Assembly: GCA_027364575.1 (NCBI GenBank)
Contig: DAHXPC010000004.1
Coordinates: 1-64,000 of the forward strand
Source of the DNA: a bacterium
GTDB lineage: Bacteria; Pseudomonadota; Gammaproteobacteria; UBA6186; Azoamicaceae
Length of the DNA stretch: 64,000 bases
Direction of reading: 5' to 3'
This document shows positions 39,902 through 49,169 of this stretch, piece by piece; position 1 is the first letter of the stretch; each line of letters opens with the position of its first letter. The notes under the pieces were generated by a model that had not been told where the DNA came from, made no database searches, and saw nothing but the letters and a program-made list of their open reading frames with translations. Both the position numbers and the translations under genes were made by a program.

Positions 39902-40951
39902 ATGAGAAAATTTAAGATAGATTTATTTAGCGATACGAATACCAATCCATCCCAAGAAATGCGGCAAGCTATGTGTCAAGCAGAGGTAGGGAATGAGGTG
40001 GCAGGTGAAGATCCAACCGTTAATAAGCTCTTGGAAAGAGTTGCAGCACTTCTCGGGAAAGAGGCTGCCGTATTTTTACCCTCTGGAACCATGTGTAATG
40101 GGATTGCCTATAGGGTACATTGTCAACGCGCAGGCGATTTGGTTATTTTAGATGAAACCGCACATTCATTAAACAAAGCTGCAGGACTGATCTCGGGGCT
40201 GGTACAAGCCCAACCTTACCCCATTAGTGGGAAAAAAGGCGTATTTTCTGCTAAACAAATCGAGCCCATTATTTCTAAATCTATTGGCTACAATCTGGCA
40301 CGTGCGCGTGTTGTCTCGGTAGAACAGACGACCAATTTTGGCGGTGGTGCAATTTGGCCATTGCAGACGCTGGATGCTGTATGCGAACTTGCGCATAAGT
40401 ATCAGGTATATACGCATATGGATGGGGCACGGCTTTTGAATGCAGTAGCTGAGACAGGTGTTTCAGCAGCAAGATATTCGCAAGCGTTTGATTCAGTGTG
40501 GGTTGACTTTTCTAAATGCTTGGGGGCCCCCATAGGGGCCGTATTGGCGGGTTCTAAAAATTTTATAGATGAAGCCTGGTATTACAAATTTCAGCAAGGC
40601 GGGGGCCTGCATAAGGCTGGTATTCTTGCGGCTGCCTGTCTATATGGTCTGGAACACAACATTCAAAAGCTGCCTGAAATTCACCAAATGACAAAGCAAC
40701 TGGCCGTGCTTTTAAGTGAACTACCCTTTATTGAGTTAAATCCCAATGAGGTTCAAACGAACATTATTATTTTCCAAGTTAAGCACCTTCAACTGTCAGC
40801 TTGTGATTTTGAAAAACAGCTTGGCGAGAAGGGGATCCGAGTGTTGGCTTTCGATCAAAGAAAAATCCGCATGATCACTCATCTGGATATTACATTTGCG
40901 GATATCCAATCCGTTTTTTCAGCCATTCGTGAAATTGGGGAAGAAAATTAA
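39902..40951 (+). CDS. Threonine-aldolase-type PLP enzyme 2
   Basis: 349 residues, second member of the family, clearly diverged from the first. Shows [25 protein letters not shown] and PLP lysine K205 in [12 protein letters not shown]. Two different aldolase-like enzymes side by side suggest distinct substrates, or one paralogue repurposed in the pathway. Its 3' end overlaps the open frame of the ABC transporter gene. Confidence 0.9.
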   Translation: MRKFKIDLFSDTNTNPSQEMRQAMCQAEVGNEVAGEDPTVNKLLERVAALLGKEAAVFLPSGTMCNGIAYRVHCQRAGDLVILDETAHSLNKAAGLISGLVQAQPYPISGKKGVFSAKQIEPIISKSIGYNLARARVVSVEQTTNFGGGAIWPLQTLDAVCELAHKYQVYTHMDGARLLNAVAETGVSAARYSQAFDSVWVDFSKCLGAPIGAVLAGSKNFIDEAWYYKFQQGGGLHKAGILAAACLYGLEHNIQKLPEIHQMTKQLAVLLSELPFIELNPNEVQTNIIIFQVKHLQLSACDFEKQLGEKGIRVLAFDQRKIRMITHLDITFADIQSVFSAIREIGEEN

Positions 40952-42680
40952 TCAAACGCTTAACTTTAGGGCCCCAACGCTAACCTATTTATGGAAATTA
41001 TTTTATCCATTTTTAAAGTCTTACAAGCTAAAATTAATGTTGCTATTCATATTGCCGGTTATTTGGTGTCTTGTAGAAACAATCGTGCCTTATTTGATTA
41101 AAATAGTTATCGATAAGTTGGCGATGCACGGATCTAATCCCATTGAAACGCAGAGGGTGTTAATCAATAGCGCATTTTCTTATACTGCTATGATTTTGCT
41201 GTTAGAGCTTTCCATTCGTGCTTGTCAATATGTTTGGATGAAAACGTTTCCAAGCATTCGAGCCGATATTCAAGCCAAGGTATTAGAGCTCACTCAAGAA
41301 CAACCCTACCAATTTATTTATAATCAACTGGCTGGAGACTTGATCAATAAATATCGAAATTTAACCGAAAGCTTTGAGCAATTGTTTAAAATGCTGTTGT
41401 ACGGATTTTATCCAACCGTGTTGTCATTCTTTTTTTCATTGATATTGATAGCATTGATCAGCAAAGCTTTTTCAATCCTATTTCTATTTTGGTTTCTGGC
41501 TATGAATGCTGTTACCTTTTTTTATTTAAAGCAGAGCATTCACGCTGCAAATAAGCAATCTGGCGCACAAAGCCATTTGATTGGCTATGTTGGAAATTTT
41601 ATTTGTAATGCTATCACTATGATCACTTTTCCCAGAAGGCTTTCAAAAGAAAAGGAATTTTTAAAATTGCTGAAAGAGGGGATTTCTTCTACAGAAAGAT
41701 CAGAGTTAGTAATATTTAAAACCGATCTTTGGCGTGGATTGCTTTCCTGGGTTCTTTTAGTAAGCATGGTTGTTTTTTTAAGCTTTGGATGGACTCAATC
41801 TTGGATTACGTTGGGAGACTTCTCTTTTATCGGCGCCACCTGTTTTTACATACGACGTACCATTTGGGTGAGTTCAGCACAATTATCAGATTTTTTAAAG
41901 GTGCTGGGTATTGCAGAAGAGTCTTTATCCCTTATTATTAAAACAAAGCCTGGCAAACATAATTTTTGTATGGAAAATCAGCAAGGGCTTTCGAAATCCT
42001 TAAAGGCATCCCTAGAGTTGAATCAGATACAGTTCAACTATTTAGGAGAAAAGCCCATTCTTAATAATATAAACTTGCAAATTCCAGCTGGGGAAAAGTT
42101 GGGAATTATGGGAAGTTCTGGGGCAGGAAAAACATCCCTTGTCTATTTATTATTGCGTATTTATGATCCGGCGCAAGGGACATTAATGCTTAACGGACAA
42201 AACTATTCAGAATTGGAAGTTGAAAATTTAAGAGATCATTTTTCGTATGTGCCACAAAATGTTTCTTTGTTGCATTGCTCAATTTTTGATAATATTGCTT
42301 TTGGGAAAGAAAATGCTTCTAAAGACGAGGTGTATGAGGCCGCACGAATTTGTTTGTGTGATGAATTTATTTTAGCAATGAAAAATGGTTATGAAACAAT
42401 TATCGGTGAAGGCGGGTGTAAGTTATCAGGCGGGCAACGCCAGCGTATTGCAATTGCGCGGGCCTATATTAAAAGAGCTCCCATTTTTATTTTAGATGAA
42501 GCCCTAACCGGTCTGGATCCAGCTTTGGAGAAAAATTTGATCGAAAATCTTTGTGAAAATCTAAAGAATCATACGCTAATCGTTATTTCACATAATCTCT
42601 CCGTATTGTCAAGAATGGATCGTCTTGTTGAATTTAAACAAGGGCGAATTATCCATGATGGTTATCAAGCCAATATTTAA
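40929..42680 (+). CDS. ABC exporter (membrane and ATPase domains fused)
   Basis: About 583 residues, a half-transporter of the type I exporter class. Six membrane segments in the first 320 residues, then the ATPase: Walker [10 protein letters not shown] (about 42113-42139), signature LSGGQRQR, Walker B IFILDEA, and the H-loop histidine in ISHNLS. The start is unclear: no ATG lies near the N-terminus. The frame is open from TTG 40896, with GTG 40929 and TTG 40935 as alternatives, all inside the end of the preceding gene. Translational coupling is likely. The last gene of the cluster, probably exporting its product. Confidence 0.88.
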   Translation: MKLGKKINQTLNFRAPTLTYLWKLFYPFLKSYKLKLMLLFILPVIWCLVETIVPYLIKIVIDKLAMHGSNPIETQRVLINSAFSYTAMILLLELSIRACQYVWMKTFPSIRADIQAKVLELTQEQPYQFIYNQLAGDLINKYRNLTESFEQLFKMLLYGFYPTVLSFFFSLILIALISKAFSILFLFWFLAMNAVTFFYLKQSIHAANKQSGAQSHLIGYVGNFICNAITMITFPRRLSKEKEFLKLLKEGISSTERSELVIFKTDLWRGLLSWVLLVSMVVFLSFGWTQSWITLGDFSFIGATCFYIRRTIWVSSAQLSDFLKVLGIAEESLSLIIKTKPGKHNFCMENQQGLSKSLKASLELNQIQFNYLGEKPILNNINLQIPAGEKLGIMGSSGAGKTSLVYLLLRIYDPAQGTLMLNGQNYSELEVENLRDHFSYVPQNVSLLHCSIFDNIAFGKENASKDEVYEAARICLCDEFILAMKNGYETIIGEGGCKLSGGQRQRIAIARAYIKRAPIFILDEALTGLDPALEKNLIENLCENLKNHTLIVISHNLSVLSRMDRLVEFKQGRIIHDGYQANI

Positions 42681-42879
42681 CATATCTTTTGCAAGAAGAA
42701 TATGTCTCACTATTCCATGATTTGCTAGATGACATCCACTTGCATTACCAACTTGAAATACATTCCCCTCGCTAAATAGGAAACCACCATTAATTATGTA
42801 TCAGAACATCTAATGCCAATTTAGGAAAGTCAATGCGTCTTTTGAGCGGGGTATTTAAACAAAGATATAATAATTTAAT
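42681..42879. other. Intergenic stretch with a possible gene relic
   Basis: Plus-strand frame from about 42670 reads protein-like (LLQEEYVSLFHDLLDDIHL and on) for some 30 residues to a stop at about 42772, without its own start. It may be the tail of a lost gene. The rest is AT-rich and featureless up to the 64-bp repeat. Confidence 0.35.
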
Positions 42880-42943
42880 AAAACAGATGGTCCACTCTTT
42901 AGTATTAAAACGCTGCTAGCCAAAATCCAGACTTGACCCTGAG
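42880..42943 (+). repeat. 64-bp direct repeat, right copy
   Basis: Partner of 30346-30409 (5 mismatches, same orientation). Only this right-hand part of the MITE-like element is present; the left arm is missing. Confidence 0.9.
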
Positions 42944-42953
42944 ATATTCAGGC

Positions 42954-44150
42954 TTAGCCTTTAACTGGATATAATATCGCATATCTTGTCTGTGCTAAAT
43001 GTTCTCTTAATTCGAAGAAGGGATCCTCATTATTCCAGTTGGCCATTTTAAAAAAGAAAAGCCGACGTTTATCGTGTTCGCTTTTAGCCTTTTTATAATC
43101 GTAACGTTCTTTTCCTTTATCACTCCAAAGATGGGTTGGCTCTGGCGCGTCGTAGAAGTGATTGGCGCCACCTATTACGAATTTACGTGTGCAATCTTGG
43201 TTGTCTGCTTTGGATTGTAAGTTGCTGGCTGTTTTTATTAAATAATTATTACGCGCCTTAATTTTAGAAACAGTATTTGTATTGCGAAAAACCGATTTAA
43301 CCTCCGTGACCAAATCAGAAATCTCTTTCTGACAAAATACTTCACCATAGTGATCGAGTGTTTCTTGACGAGGATTTATATGTTTGATGATATTCACAAT
43401 TCTGCCCGCAATAATGTCTTTGGTCAGCTTATAGAGTGCATCTGGATGGTTTTGGAGTTTTTCCATCGATAGCATTTCAGCATCATTCACAATGCCAAAA
43501 TGAATGTCGGGGAGTGAAAATTCATTGAGCGGTAAAAGCTTGCGCCATTTTGTGAGCATTTTTTGGGGATTGCTGACCAATGTTTTAGAAAGTAGGGGAT
43601 TGTATTTATGCACAATAGCGATTAGCTGTTCAACAACAGGATTAAGACTTAAGGCAGGGTGGTTCCAGCCTAGACAGCTTATGTTTTTACCCAGTGTGAT
43701 CCCGCTTAAAATATGAGAAGGGCAAGATGCAGGCGTGAAATGTTCAATGCCTTCTAGCAATAAATAATTTTTTTTGTTTGATAGACGTGGAATATATTTT
43801 TGTTGTAAAGCCTTATGATGGTGTGAATTATGCAATTCAGAAAATATGACATATTCCGTATATTCAATGGGAGTGTTTGCAAAAATCACATAGTCTTGAT
43901 GTAGGGTGGTTAATGTTTCTTTGTCTACAGGATATTGAATAGCATTTGTTGTTAAAAAAGGATGGTCGTTTAGTGGAGCAAAACTCGGGCATTGTCGGAG
44001 TGCTTTATGTGCGGAGCTTGTGTTTACAATATGAAAAATGGAACATAATAATGTTAGGTATTTAAGAAAGTTATGCCATTTTCTGGCATTGCCTTTCTTA
44101 AATTGAAGGGCCGGCTTTTTGGTTGGATAAGTTTTACTTTGCGTGTACAT
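42954..44150 (-). CDS. Exported protein of unknown function, possibly ChaN/EreA-like
   Basis: 398 residues. A hydrophobic segment (FLKYLTLLCSIFHIVNTSSA, about 28-47) after a long basic N-terminus looks like a signal peptide or anchor. Motifs IFSELHNSHHHKAL (E-x-H), YLLLEGIEHF and, near the C-terminus, RNNYLIKTAS and FVIGGANHFY resemble in order the E-x-H / E-x-x-E / RN / GxxH pattern of the EreA/ChaN/TraB-type hydrolase-like superfamily. That is a weak by-eye suggestion. It ends 11 bp from the right 64-bp repeat, outside the cluster. Confidence 0.55.
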   Translation of the reverse strand: MYTQSKTYPTKKPALQFKKGNARKWHNFLKYLTLLCSIFHIVNTSSAHKALRQCPSFAPLNDHPFLTTNAIQYPVDKETLTTLHQDYVIFANTPIEYTEYVIFSELHNSHHHKALQQKYIPRLSNKKNYLLLEGIEHFTPASCPSHILSGITLGKNISCLGWNHPALSLNPVVEQLIAIVHKYNPLLSKTLVSNPQKMLTKWRKLLPLNEFSLPDIHFGIVNDAEMLSMEKLQNHPDALYKLTKDIIAGRIVNIIKHINPRQETLDHYGEVFCQKEISDLVTEVKSVFRNTNTVSKIKARNNYLIKTASNLQSKADNQDCTRKFVIGGANHFYDAPEPTHLWSDKGKERYDYKKAKSEHDKRRLFFFKMANWNNEDPFFELREHLAQTRYAILYPVKG

Positions 44151-44196
44151 ATCATTTGTTATAATTTATTTTAAGTCAACATTCAGTGTTCAAGTT

Positions 44197-44919
44197 TTAA
44201 GACGTTTTGATGGCTTCTTTTTCTAAGACTATGCGATCATCAAAAATAAAGCATTTGCCTTCCCATAAGCTATTTTCAGTCTCTGTTTTTTCAAGATACT
44301 TTAAAATCCCGCCTTCTAGCTGGTAGACATTTTCAAACCCTTGTTCTAAAAGATAAGCCGACGCCTTTTCACACCGAATACCACCGGTACAAAACATGGC
44401 AATATTTTTGTGTTGCGTAGGATCTAATTGCTCTGCGACATAGCGAGGGAAATCTCTAAAATATTCTGTATTTGGGTTGATGGCATTTTTAAAAGTACCC
44501 AATTCAACCTCATAGGTATTGCGCGTATCCAATACAAACACATCAGGTTTTGAAATTAGATCATTCCAATGTTCTGCGGCAACGTGAACGCCTGTTTTGT
44601 GTTCAGGATTAATATTCGGCATTCCGAGGGTAACAATTTCTTTTTTAAAATAAACCTTTATTTTTTGGAATGGCATCACATCATAAATCGAGTATTTACA
44701 CTCTAGATCGGCAAAGGGGGTATAGGATCGCAAAAATGCCACCATTGCATTGATATTGTCTTCCGTGCCGGCCAAAGTGCCATTAATGCCTTCAGGGGCA
44801 AGCAGCAGGGTGCCTAAAACGTCTTTCGATTGCGCAAACTTCTTGATAGCAATTTGCATTTTGGCTATATCAGTTAGTTCTATAAATTTATAAAAGGCTG
44901 CTATGGTGTATGTGCTCAT
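44197..44919 (-). CDS. trhO: tRNA uridine(34) hydroxylase (rhodanese family)
   Basis: 240 residues, YceA/TrhO family, which makes 5-hydroxyuridine at tRNA position 34. N-terminal acylphosphatase-like domain with LAPEGINGTLAG (40-51); rhodanese domain from about 115 with VLDTRNTYEVELGTF and active-site Cys177 in MFCTGGIRCEKA (second Cys at 183). Shorter than E. coli TrhO because the C-terminal zinc-like tail is missing. Confidence 0.93.
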   Translation of the reverse strand: MSTYTIAAFYKFIELTDIAKMQIAIKKFAQSKDVLGTLLLAPEGINGTLAGTEDNINAMVAFLRSYTPFADLECKYSIYDVMPFQKIKVYFKKEIVTLGMPNINPEHKTGVHVAAEHWNDLISKPDVFVLDTRNTYEVELGTFKNAINPNTEYFRDFPRYVAEQLDPTQHKNIAMFCTGGIRCEKASAYLLEQGFENVYQLEGGILKYLEKTETENSLWEGKCFIFDDRIVLEKEAIKTS

Positions 44920-45012
44920 GATTAATACTTCGTGAATAAGTTTTAAGATGGCATATTGTCTTACATAAGCCCTTTTTTGTCAAAAACGGAGAGGAAAGAT
45001 GGATAGAAAAAA

Positions 45013-46284
45013 TTAAGGAATTCTTTCCCCTTTTACCAAATCGGCTAAGGTTTCTCGGGTTCTAACGACTTGGTATGCATTCTGATGTACCATCACTTCA
45101 GCCGCGCGTGGCCGACTATTGTAATTCGAACTCATGCTAAAGCCATAGGCACCTGCGGAAGCGATCATTAATAGATCGCCTTCTTGTATGGATAACATGC
45201 GATCTTTACCCAAAAAATCTCCCGTTTCGCAAACAGGCCCTACAATATCAAATAGCCGTTCAGGCACCTGATGGAGGGCGCCGGGATTAACCGGGATAAT
45301 GTCTTGCCATGCGCCATAAAGCGTGGGTCGTATCAGATCATTCATGGCAGCATCGACAACCGCAAAATATTTATCTTTTGAACCTTGTTTTTTGATATAT
45401 TCAACCCGCGTTAATAGAACACCCGCATTGGCGACAATCGCACGCCCCGGCTCAATGTGTATCGTTAGATCGCTATTGTTAAGTTTAGATAAAATTGCCG
45501 TGACATATTCTTCAGGCGTTGGAGGCGTTTCATCTTGATAACGTACCCCAAGCCCTCCGCCAACGTTTAGCTGTGGAATAATAATTCCAATTGCTTTTAA
45601 TTTTTCAATTAAGGCGATAATTTTATCGAGAGCTTCTAAAAAAGGAGCAAGGGAAGTCACTTGTGAGCCAATATGGAAAGCAAGTCCTTTTATTTTTATG
45701 CCTGGTAGGGTAGCTGCTTGTTTATAGTGCTCTATGGCTTCAAAGATGGGGATGCCAAATTTATTTTCTTCTAGACCCGTCGAAATATAGGGGTGACTTT
45801 TAGGATCGACATTGGGATTAATGCGCAAAGCAATGGGGGCCATTTTTTTCAGTTGAATGGCAACAGTATTTAGACGTAAAAGTTCCGCTAACGATTCTAC
45901 ATTAAAACAACCAATATTGGCTTCAAGTGCGGCTTTTAATTCTGCCGTTGTTTTTCCCACCCCTGAAAAAATAATTTTTTCCGGATTTCCATTGGCTTTT
46001 AATACGCGAAATAATTCCCCACCCGAAACAATATCAAATCCAGAATTTAAGGAAGAAAGCACATTTAAGACGGCGAGATTGCTATTGGCTTTCACCGCAT
46101 AATTAATTTGATGCGGATACTCTTTGAAAGCGGTGTGGAAAGCATTCCAAGCGTTGATGAGCGCTGTCTGGGAATAGATATAACAGGGCGTATGAATGTC
46201 TTCAGCAATGCTTTTAAGCGAGACATCTTCTACCCGCCATTGGTCATTTTTTTGCGTAAAATAGTCCATGTGAAATGTTAGCAT
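45013..46284 (-). CDS. lysA: Diaminopimelate decarboxylase
   Basis: 423 residues (418 from the inner ATG giving MDYFTQ). PLP enzyme for the last step of lysine synthesis. PLP lysine K65 in YAVKANSN, the HIGSQ motif, GGGLGVRY, HIEPGRAI and the CETGD segment with the catalytic Cys are all present. Either start is possible; neither has a clear SD. Lysine autonomy is notable in a bacterium that imports host nucleotides. Confidence 0.96.
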   Translation of the reverse strand: MLTFHMDYFTQKNDQWRVEDVSLKSIAEDIHTPCYIYSQTALINAWNAFHTAFKEYPHQINYAVKANSNLAVLNVLSSLNSGFDIVSGGELFRVLKANGNPEKIIFSGVGKTTAELKAALEANIGCFNVESLAELLRLNTVAIQLKKMAPIALRINPNVDPKSHPYISTGLEENKFGIPIFEAIEHYKQAATLPGIKIKGLAFHIGSQVTSLAPFLEALDKIIALIEKLKAIGIIIPQLNVGGGLGVRYQDETPPTPEEYVTAILSKLNNSDLTIHIEPGRAIVANAGVLLTRVEYIKKQGSKDKYFAVVDAAMNDLIRPTLYGAWQDIIPVNPGALHQVPERLFDIVGPVCETGDFLGKDRMLSIQEGDLLMIASAGAYGFSMSSNYNSRPRAAEVMVHQNAYQVVRTRETLADLVKGERIP

Positions 46285-46328
46285 TTTATTCGGTGCAATA
46301 GAAGGCTATTCATTTTAAAGGTTGGTTG

Positions 46329-47078
46329 CTATTCAAGATATTCCGCTTGCCATTGTAAATACAGCCTTTCAACATGAATGCGTAAGGAGGCTTGATCTAA
46401 AAAAAGTGTCGGATCAATCGCGTCATAGACAAAATAATGAGCGGTTTTATTCGAACTGTTCGCAATTTTCCAAAGCTTAAGAATTAAGGATTCACCGGGT
46501 AGCCATTCAAAGACTTCTTGCGCTTCATAGTGCAGGAACACGGGGATAATGGCGGTTTTGGTTTGAATGGCGGCGTTAAAGGCACCCTGCTGAAATGGCA
46601 GAGCAATGCGTCGTCCTTTACAACCCCCTTCAGGATAAAGTCCTATGTTTTTCCCTTGCTGTAAGGCTGCTATTAACATTTCACGCGCCTGTTTTCTAGA
46701 TTCTGTAGAGTCTCTTTGCACATACAGAGTGCCAGCCGCAAGGCTAATACGGCCTAAAATCCACCATTCCTTGATTTCTTGCTTGGCAAGGTAATGTGCG
46801 GGAAATAAAGCAGACATGCCAATATCTTCAAAAACGGAGGGGTGATTGGCGATCACAATATAATGCGCCGGCAAAGGATGGCGGTTTTTTTGATGCAGTT
46901 TTAGCTCAACGCCAAGGGCGCGGATAAAGGCCCAGCACCATTTTTGGAATAAATACGGGTAACCCTTGTCGATTACCTTTTTAGGAAAAAAACTAAACAG
47001 ATATAATAAACCGGTGATGCCCAGCATATCGAGCCAGGCAACGGTAGCAATTATTATTTTCCCAATACGGTATAGCAT
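46329..47078 (-). CDS. 1-acyl-glycerol-3-phosphate acyltransferase family protein
   Basis: 249 residues, PlsC-type acyltransferase with an N-terminal membrane helix (about 5-30). The catalytic block reads NHPSVFEDIG: the usual HX4D becomes H79-x4-E84, with Asp one position later (H79-x5-D85). The later blocks YVQRDS and GLYPEGGCKG (usual FPEGTR) are also off-consensus. It may act on an acyl acceptor other than lysophosphatidate. 45 bp downstream of it begins lysA on the same strand. Confidence 0.82.
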   Translation of the reverse strand: MLYRIGKIIIATVAWLDMLGITGLLYLFSFFPKKVIDKGYPYLFQKWCWAFIRALGVELKLHQKNRHPLPAHYIVIANHPSVFEDIGMSALFPAHYLAKQEIKEWWILGRISLAAGTLYVQRDSTESRKQAREMLIAALQQGKNIGLYPEGGCKGRRIALPFQQGAFNAAIQTKTAIIPVFLHYEAQEVFEWLPGESLILKLWKIANSSNKTAHYFVYDAIDPTLFLDQASLRIHVERLYLQWQAEYLE

Positions 47079-47187
47079 GATTTAAAAATAGACCATAATT
47101 CAGTAGTTAGCTAAATCTATTGCGCGGATGATAAGGCTGGTATTTACCCTAGGCAATTTTCAAGTTCAGTGCCATACTATAATGCAT

Positions 47188-48936
47188 ATGAGATATGCGT
47201 TTTTATTTTCTATTTATGGTATAGCCGTTAGCTTAAGCGGGTGTACTTTACCTTTAGAGCCGCCGCCTCGCGTTGTGCAGGGCGGGGATGATGCTATTGT
47301 TTTTAGCAAAAGATCAGAAATTTACGCGCCGGGTTTTAAAACACAGCGAGACAAATCCGTTGAACACACCCTGTATTGTGCGAATCGGGGCGATCCTTTA
47401 GCAGAGGCACGCCTTGGCGAAATGTATTTAAATGGGGAAGAAGGATTTTTAAAAAATCCCCCCCAGGCCCTACATTGGTTTTCCAAAGCGGCACAGCATG
47501 GATTAGGCTATGCACAAGTTCAGCTGGGCCATTTTTATCGCGATGGCTTCCAAGTTGCAAAGGATATTCATCAAGCCATACATTGGTATGAATTGGCTGC
47601 ACAACAGGGTGAGATGACTGCCATGCTGGCTTTGGGGGATCTCTATAAAAAAGGTTGGTATGGCATAAAGGCGAATGCTCAAAAATCATTCAATTGGTAT
47701 TCAAAGGCCGCAGCGCTTGGCTCAAGTGAGGCAGAATATAGGCTTGCTTGGCTTTTAGTGCGAGGTGCTAAAGGCTCGCACAATAGGCAGATGGGCTTAG
47801 AAATGCTGATGGCAGAGGCCGAACAGGGAAATGCCGAGGCTTTGTCTGATTTAGGGGATCTCTATGCAGAAGGCACCCTATTTGCCAAAGATCCAGCGCA
47901 AGCGCGAGAATATTATAAAATGGCCGCTCAGCAGGGTTCTTTAGAAGCTGCCTTTAAATTGGGCATGATTTACGAGACGGGAGAGGGCGTTCAAAAGGAT
48001 CACAGTGAAGCTACCCGTTGGTTTATGTCGGCAGCCGAACGCGGTTTTCCAGCCGCCGAACTGCAAATGGGCAACCTGTATCGCGATGGTTGGGGTGTGC
48101 CTAAAGATTATAAACAGGCGGTATTTTGGTATTTAAAAGCCGCTGATCATCAAGTGGGTTTAGCCGAAAGTGAATTGGGCGATCTTTATCATGCAGGCAA
48201 AGGGGTTAAACGTAACTTACAAGAAGCCGCGCGGCATTATTTATTAGCCAGCGAATATGCGCATCAACCCTATGCAGAATTAATGCTGGGCGCCATGTAC
48301 CAATTAGGCCGTGGTGTTCCGCAGGATTTGGCAAAAAGTGTTTATTGGTATAAAAAAGCCAGTAAGCAAAGCGGCTTTGAGATGGCTCAATATCAAATAG
48401 GCCGCCGTTTTGCGCGCGGTTACGGTTTGCCTAAAAATTTGAATGAGGCAGCTCGCTGGTATTCATTAGCGGCAGAACGCGGATTGGCGCTGGCTGAGGT
48501 TGAATTGGGCGAATTATATTATAGCGGGATTGGCGTTTCCCAAAGTGATGAAAAAGCTTTCTATTGGTATGCTAAAGCGGCTAAACAAGGTCACGCCTAT
48601 GCACAAAATATGATCGGACACATGTTACTAGAAGGGAAAGGCCATACACAAAATGCTGTGATTGCCTCATTGTGGATCAGAAAAGCGGCTTATCAAGGGG
48701 CAAAACAAGCACAATATCAATTGGGATTATTATATTTAAATGGGATCGGCGTGCGGCAAGATGACGCTGCTGCCTATGGTTGGTTGAAAATAGCGTTAGA
48801 AGAACAACAAGATCGAACGCCTACGGTCATGGTGTCTTTGATAAATACAATGGATCCTGCTGTGCGTGAAAAAGCCGTAGCCCTTGCAGATCAATTTAAA
48901 CATAAATATCCTTCCACCGCTTATTCTCAGCGCTAG
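47188..48936 (+). CDS. Sel1-repeat lipoprotein
   Basis: 582 residues from ATG 47188, the start that puts a lipoprotein signal at the N-terminus (MRYAFLFSIYGIAVSLSGC, lipobox LSGC). The frame is open from 47128 and the start is not fixed by an SD. Thirteen Sel1 units of about 36 residues follow (LGxxYxxG...A..WYxKAA), forming a solenoid. Sel1 proteins such as EnhC and LpnE act in host entry and trafficking in Legionella; many others are periplasmic scaffolds. Which applies here is unknown. Confidence 0.88.
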   Translation: MRYAFLFSIYGIAVSLSGCTLPLEPPPRVVQGGDDAIVFSKRSEIYAPGFKTQRDKSVEHTLYCANRGDPLAEARLGEMYLNGEEGFLKNPPQALHWFSKAAQHGLGYAQVQLGHFYRDGFQVAKDIHQAIHWYELAAQQGEMTAMLALGDLYKKGWYGIKANAQKSFNWYSKAAALGSSEAEYRLAWLLVRGAKGSHNRQMGLEMLMAEAEQGNAEALSDLGDLYAEGTLFAKDPAQAREYYKMAAQQGSLEAAFKLGMIYETGEGVQKDHSEATRWFMSAAERGFPAAELQMGNLYRDGWGVPKDYKQAVFWYLKAADHQVGLAESELGDLYHAGKGVKRNLQEAARHYLLASEYAHQPYAELMLGAMYQLGRGVPQDLAKSVYWYKKASKQSGFEMAQYQIGRRFARGYGLPKNLNEAARWYSLAAERGLALAEVELGELYYSGIGVSQSDEKAFYWYAKAAKQGHAYAQNMIGHMLLEGKGHTQNAVIASLWIRKAAYQGAKQAQYQLGLLYLNGIGVRQDDAAAYGWLKIALEEQQDRTPTVMVSLINTMDPAVREKAVALADQFKHKYPSTAYSQR

Positions 48937-49169
48937 CGCTCCACGCGAGCGTTTTACAGGTAAAATCCCTTCAATATAGCCATTTTATGGCAAAATAAGT
49001 TTTAGATTCTAAACCACACAATACGTGTATATCTGCTAAAAACAAAAGCCATGGGCGTTTATTGCGTCTTAAAGCGCTTGATTTCTCTTTACAGCCAAGC
49101 TTTGTTTGGGGCACACTAACGAACAAGATTTACGTCCCATACCGATCACTTGATGTGAGGAATATCCCG

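Noticed and set aside
48930..48955. Terminator after the Sel1 gene
   Set aside because: Only a 4-bp stem (CGCT / AGCG) before TTTT; too weak to support.
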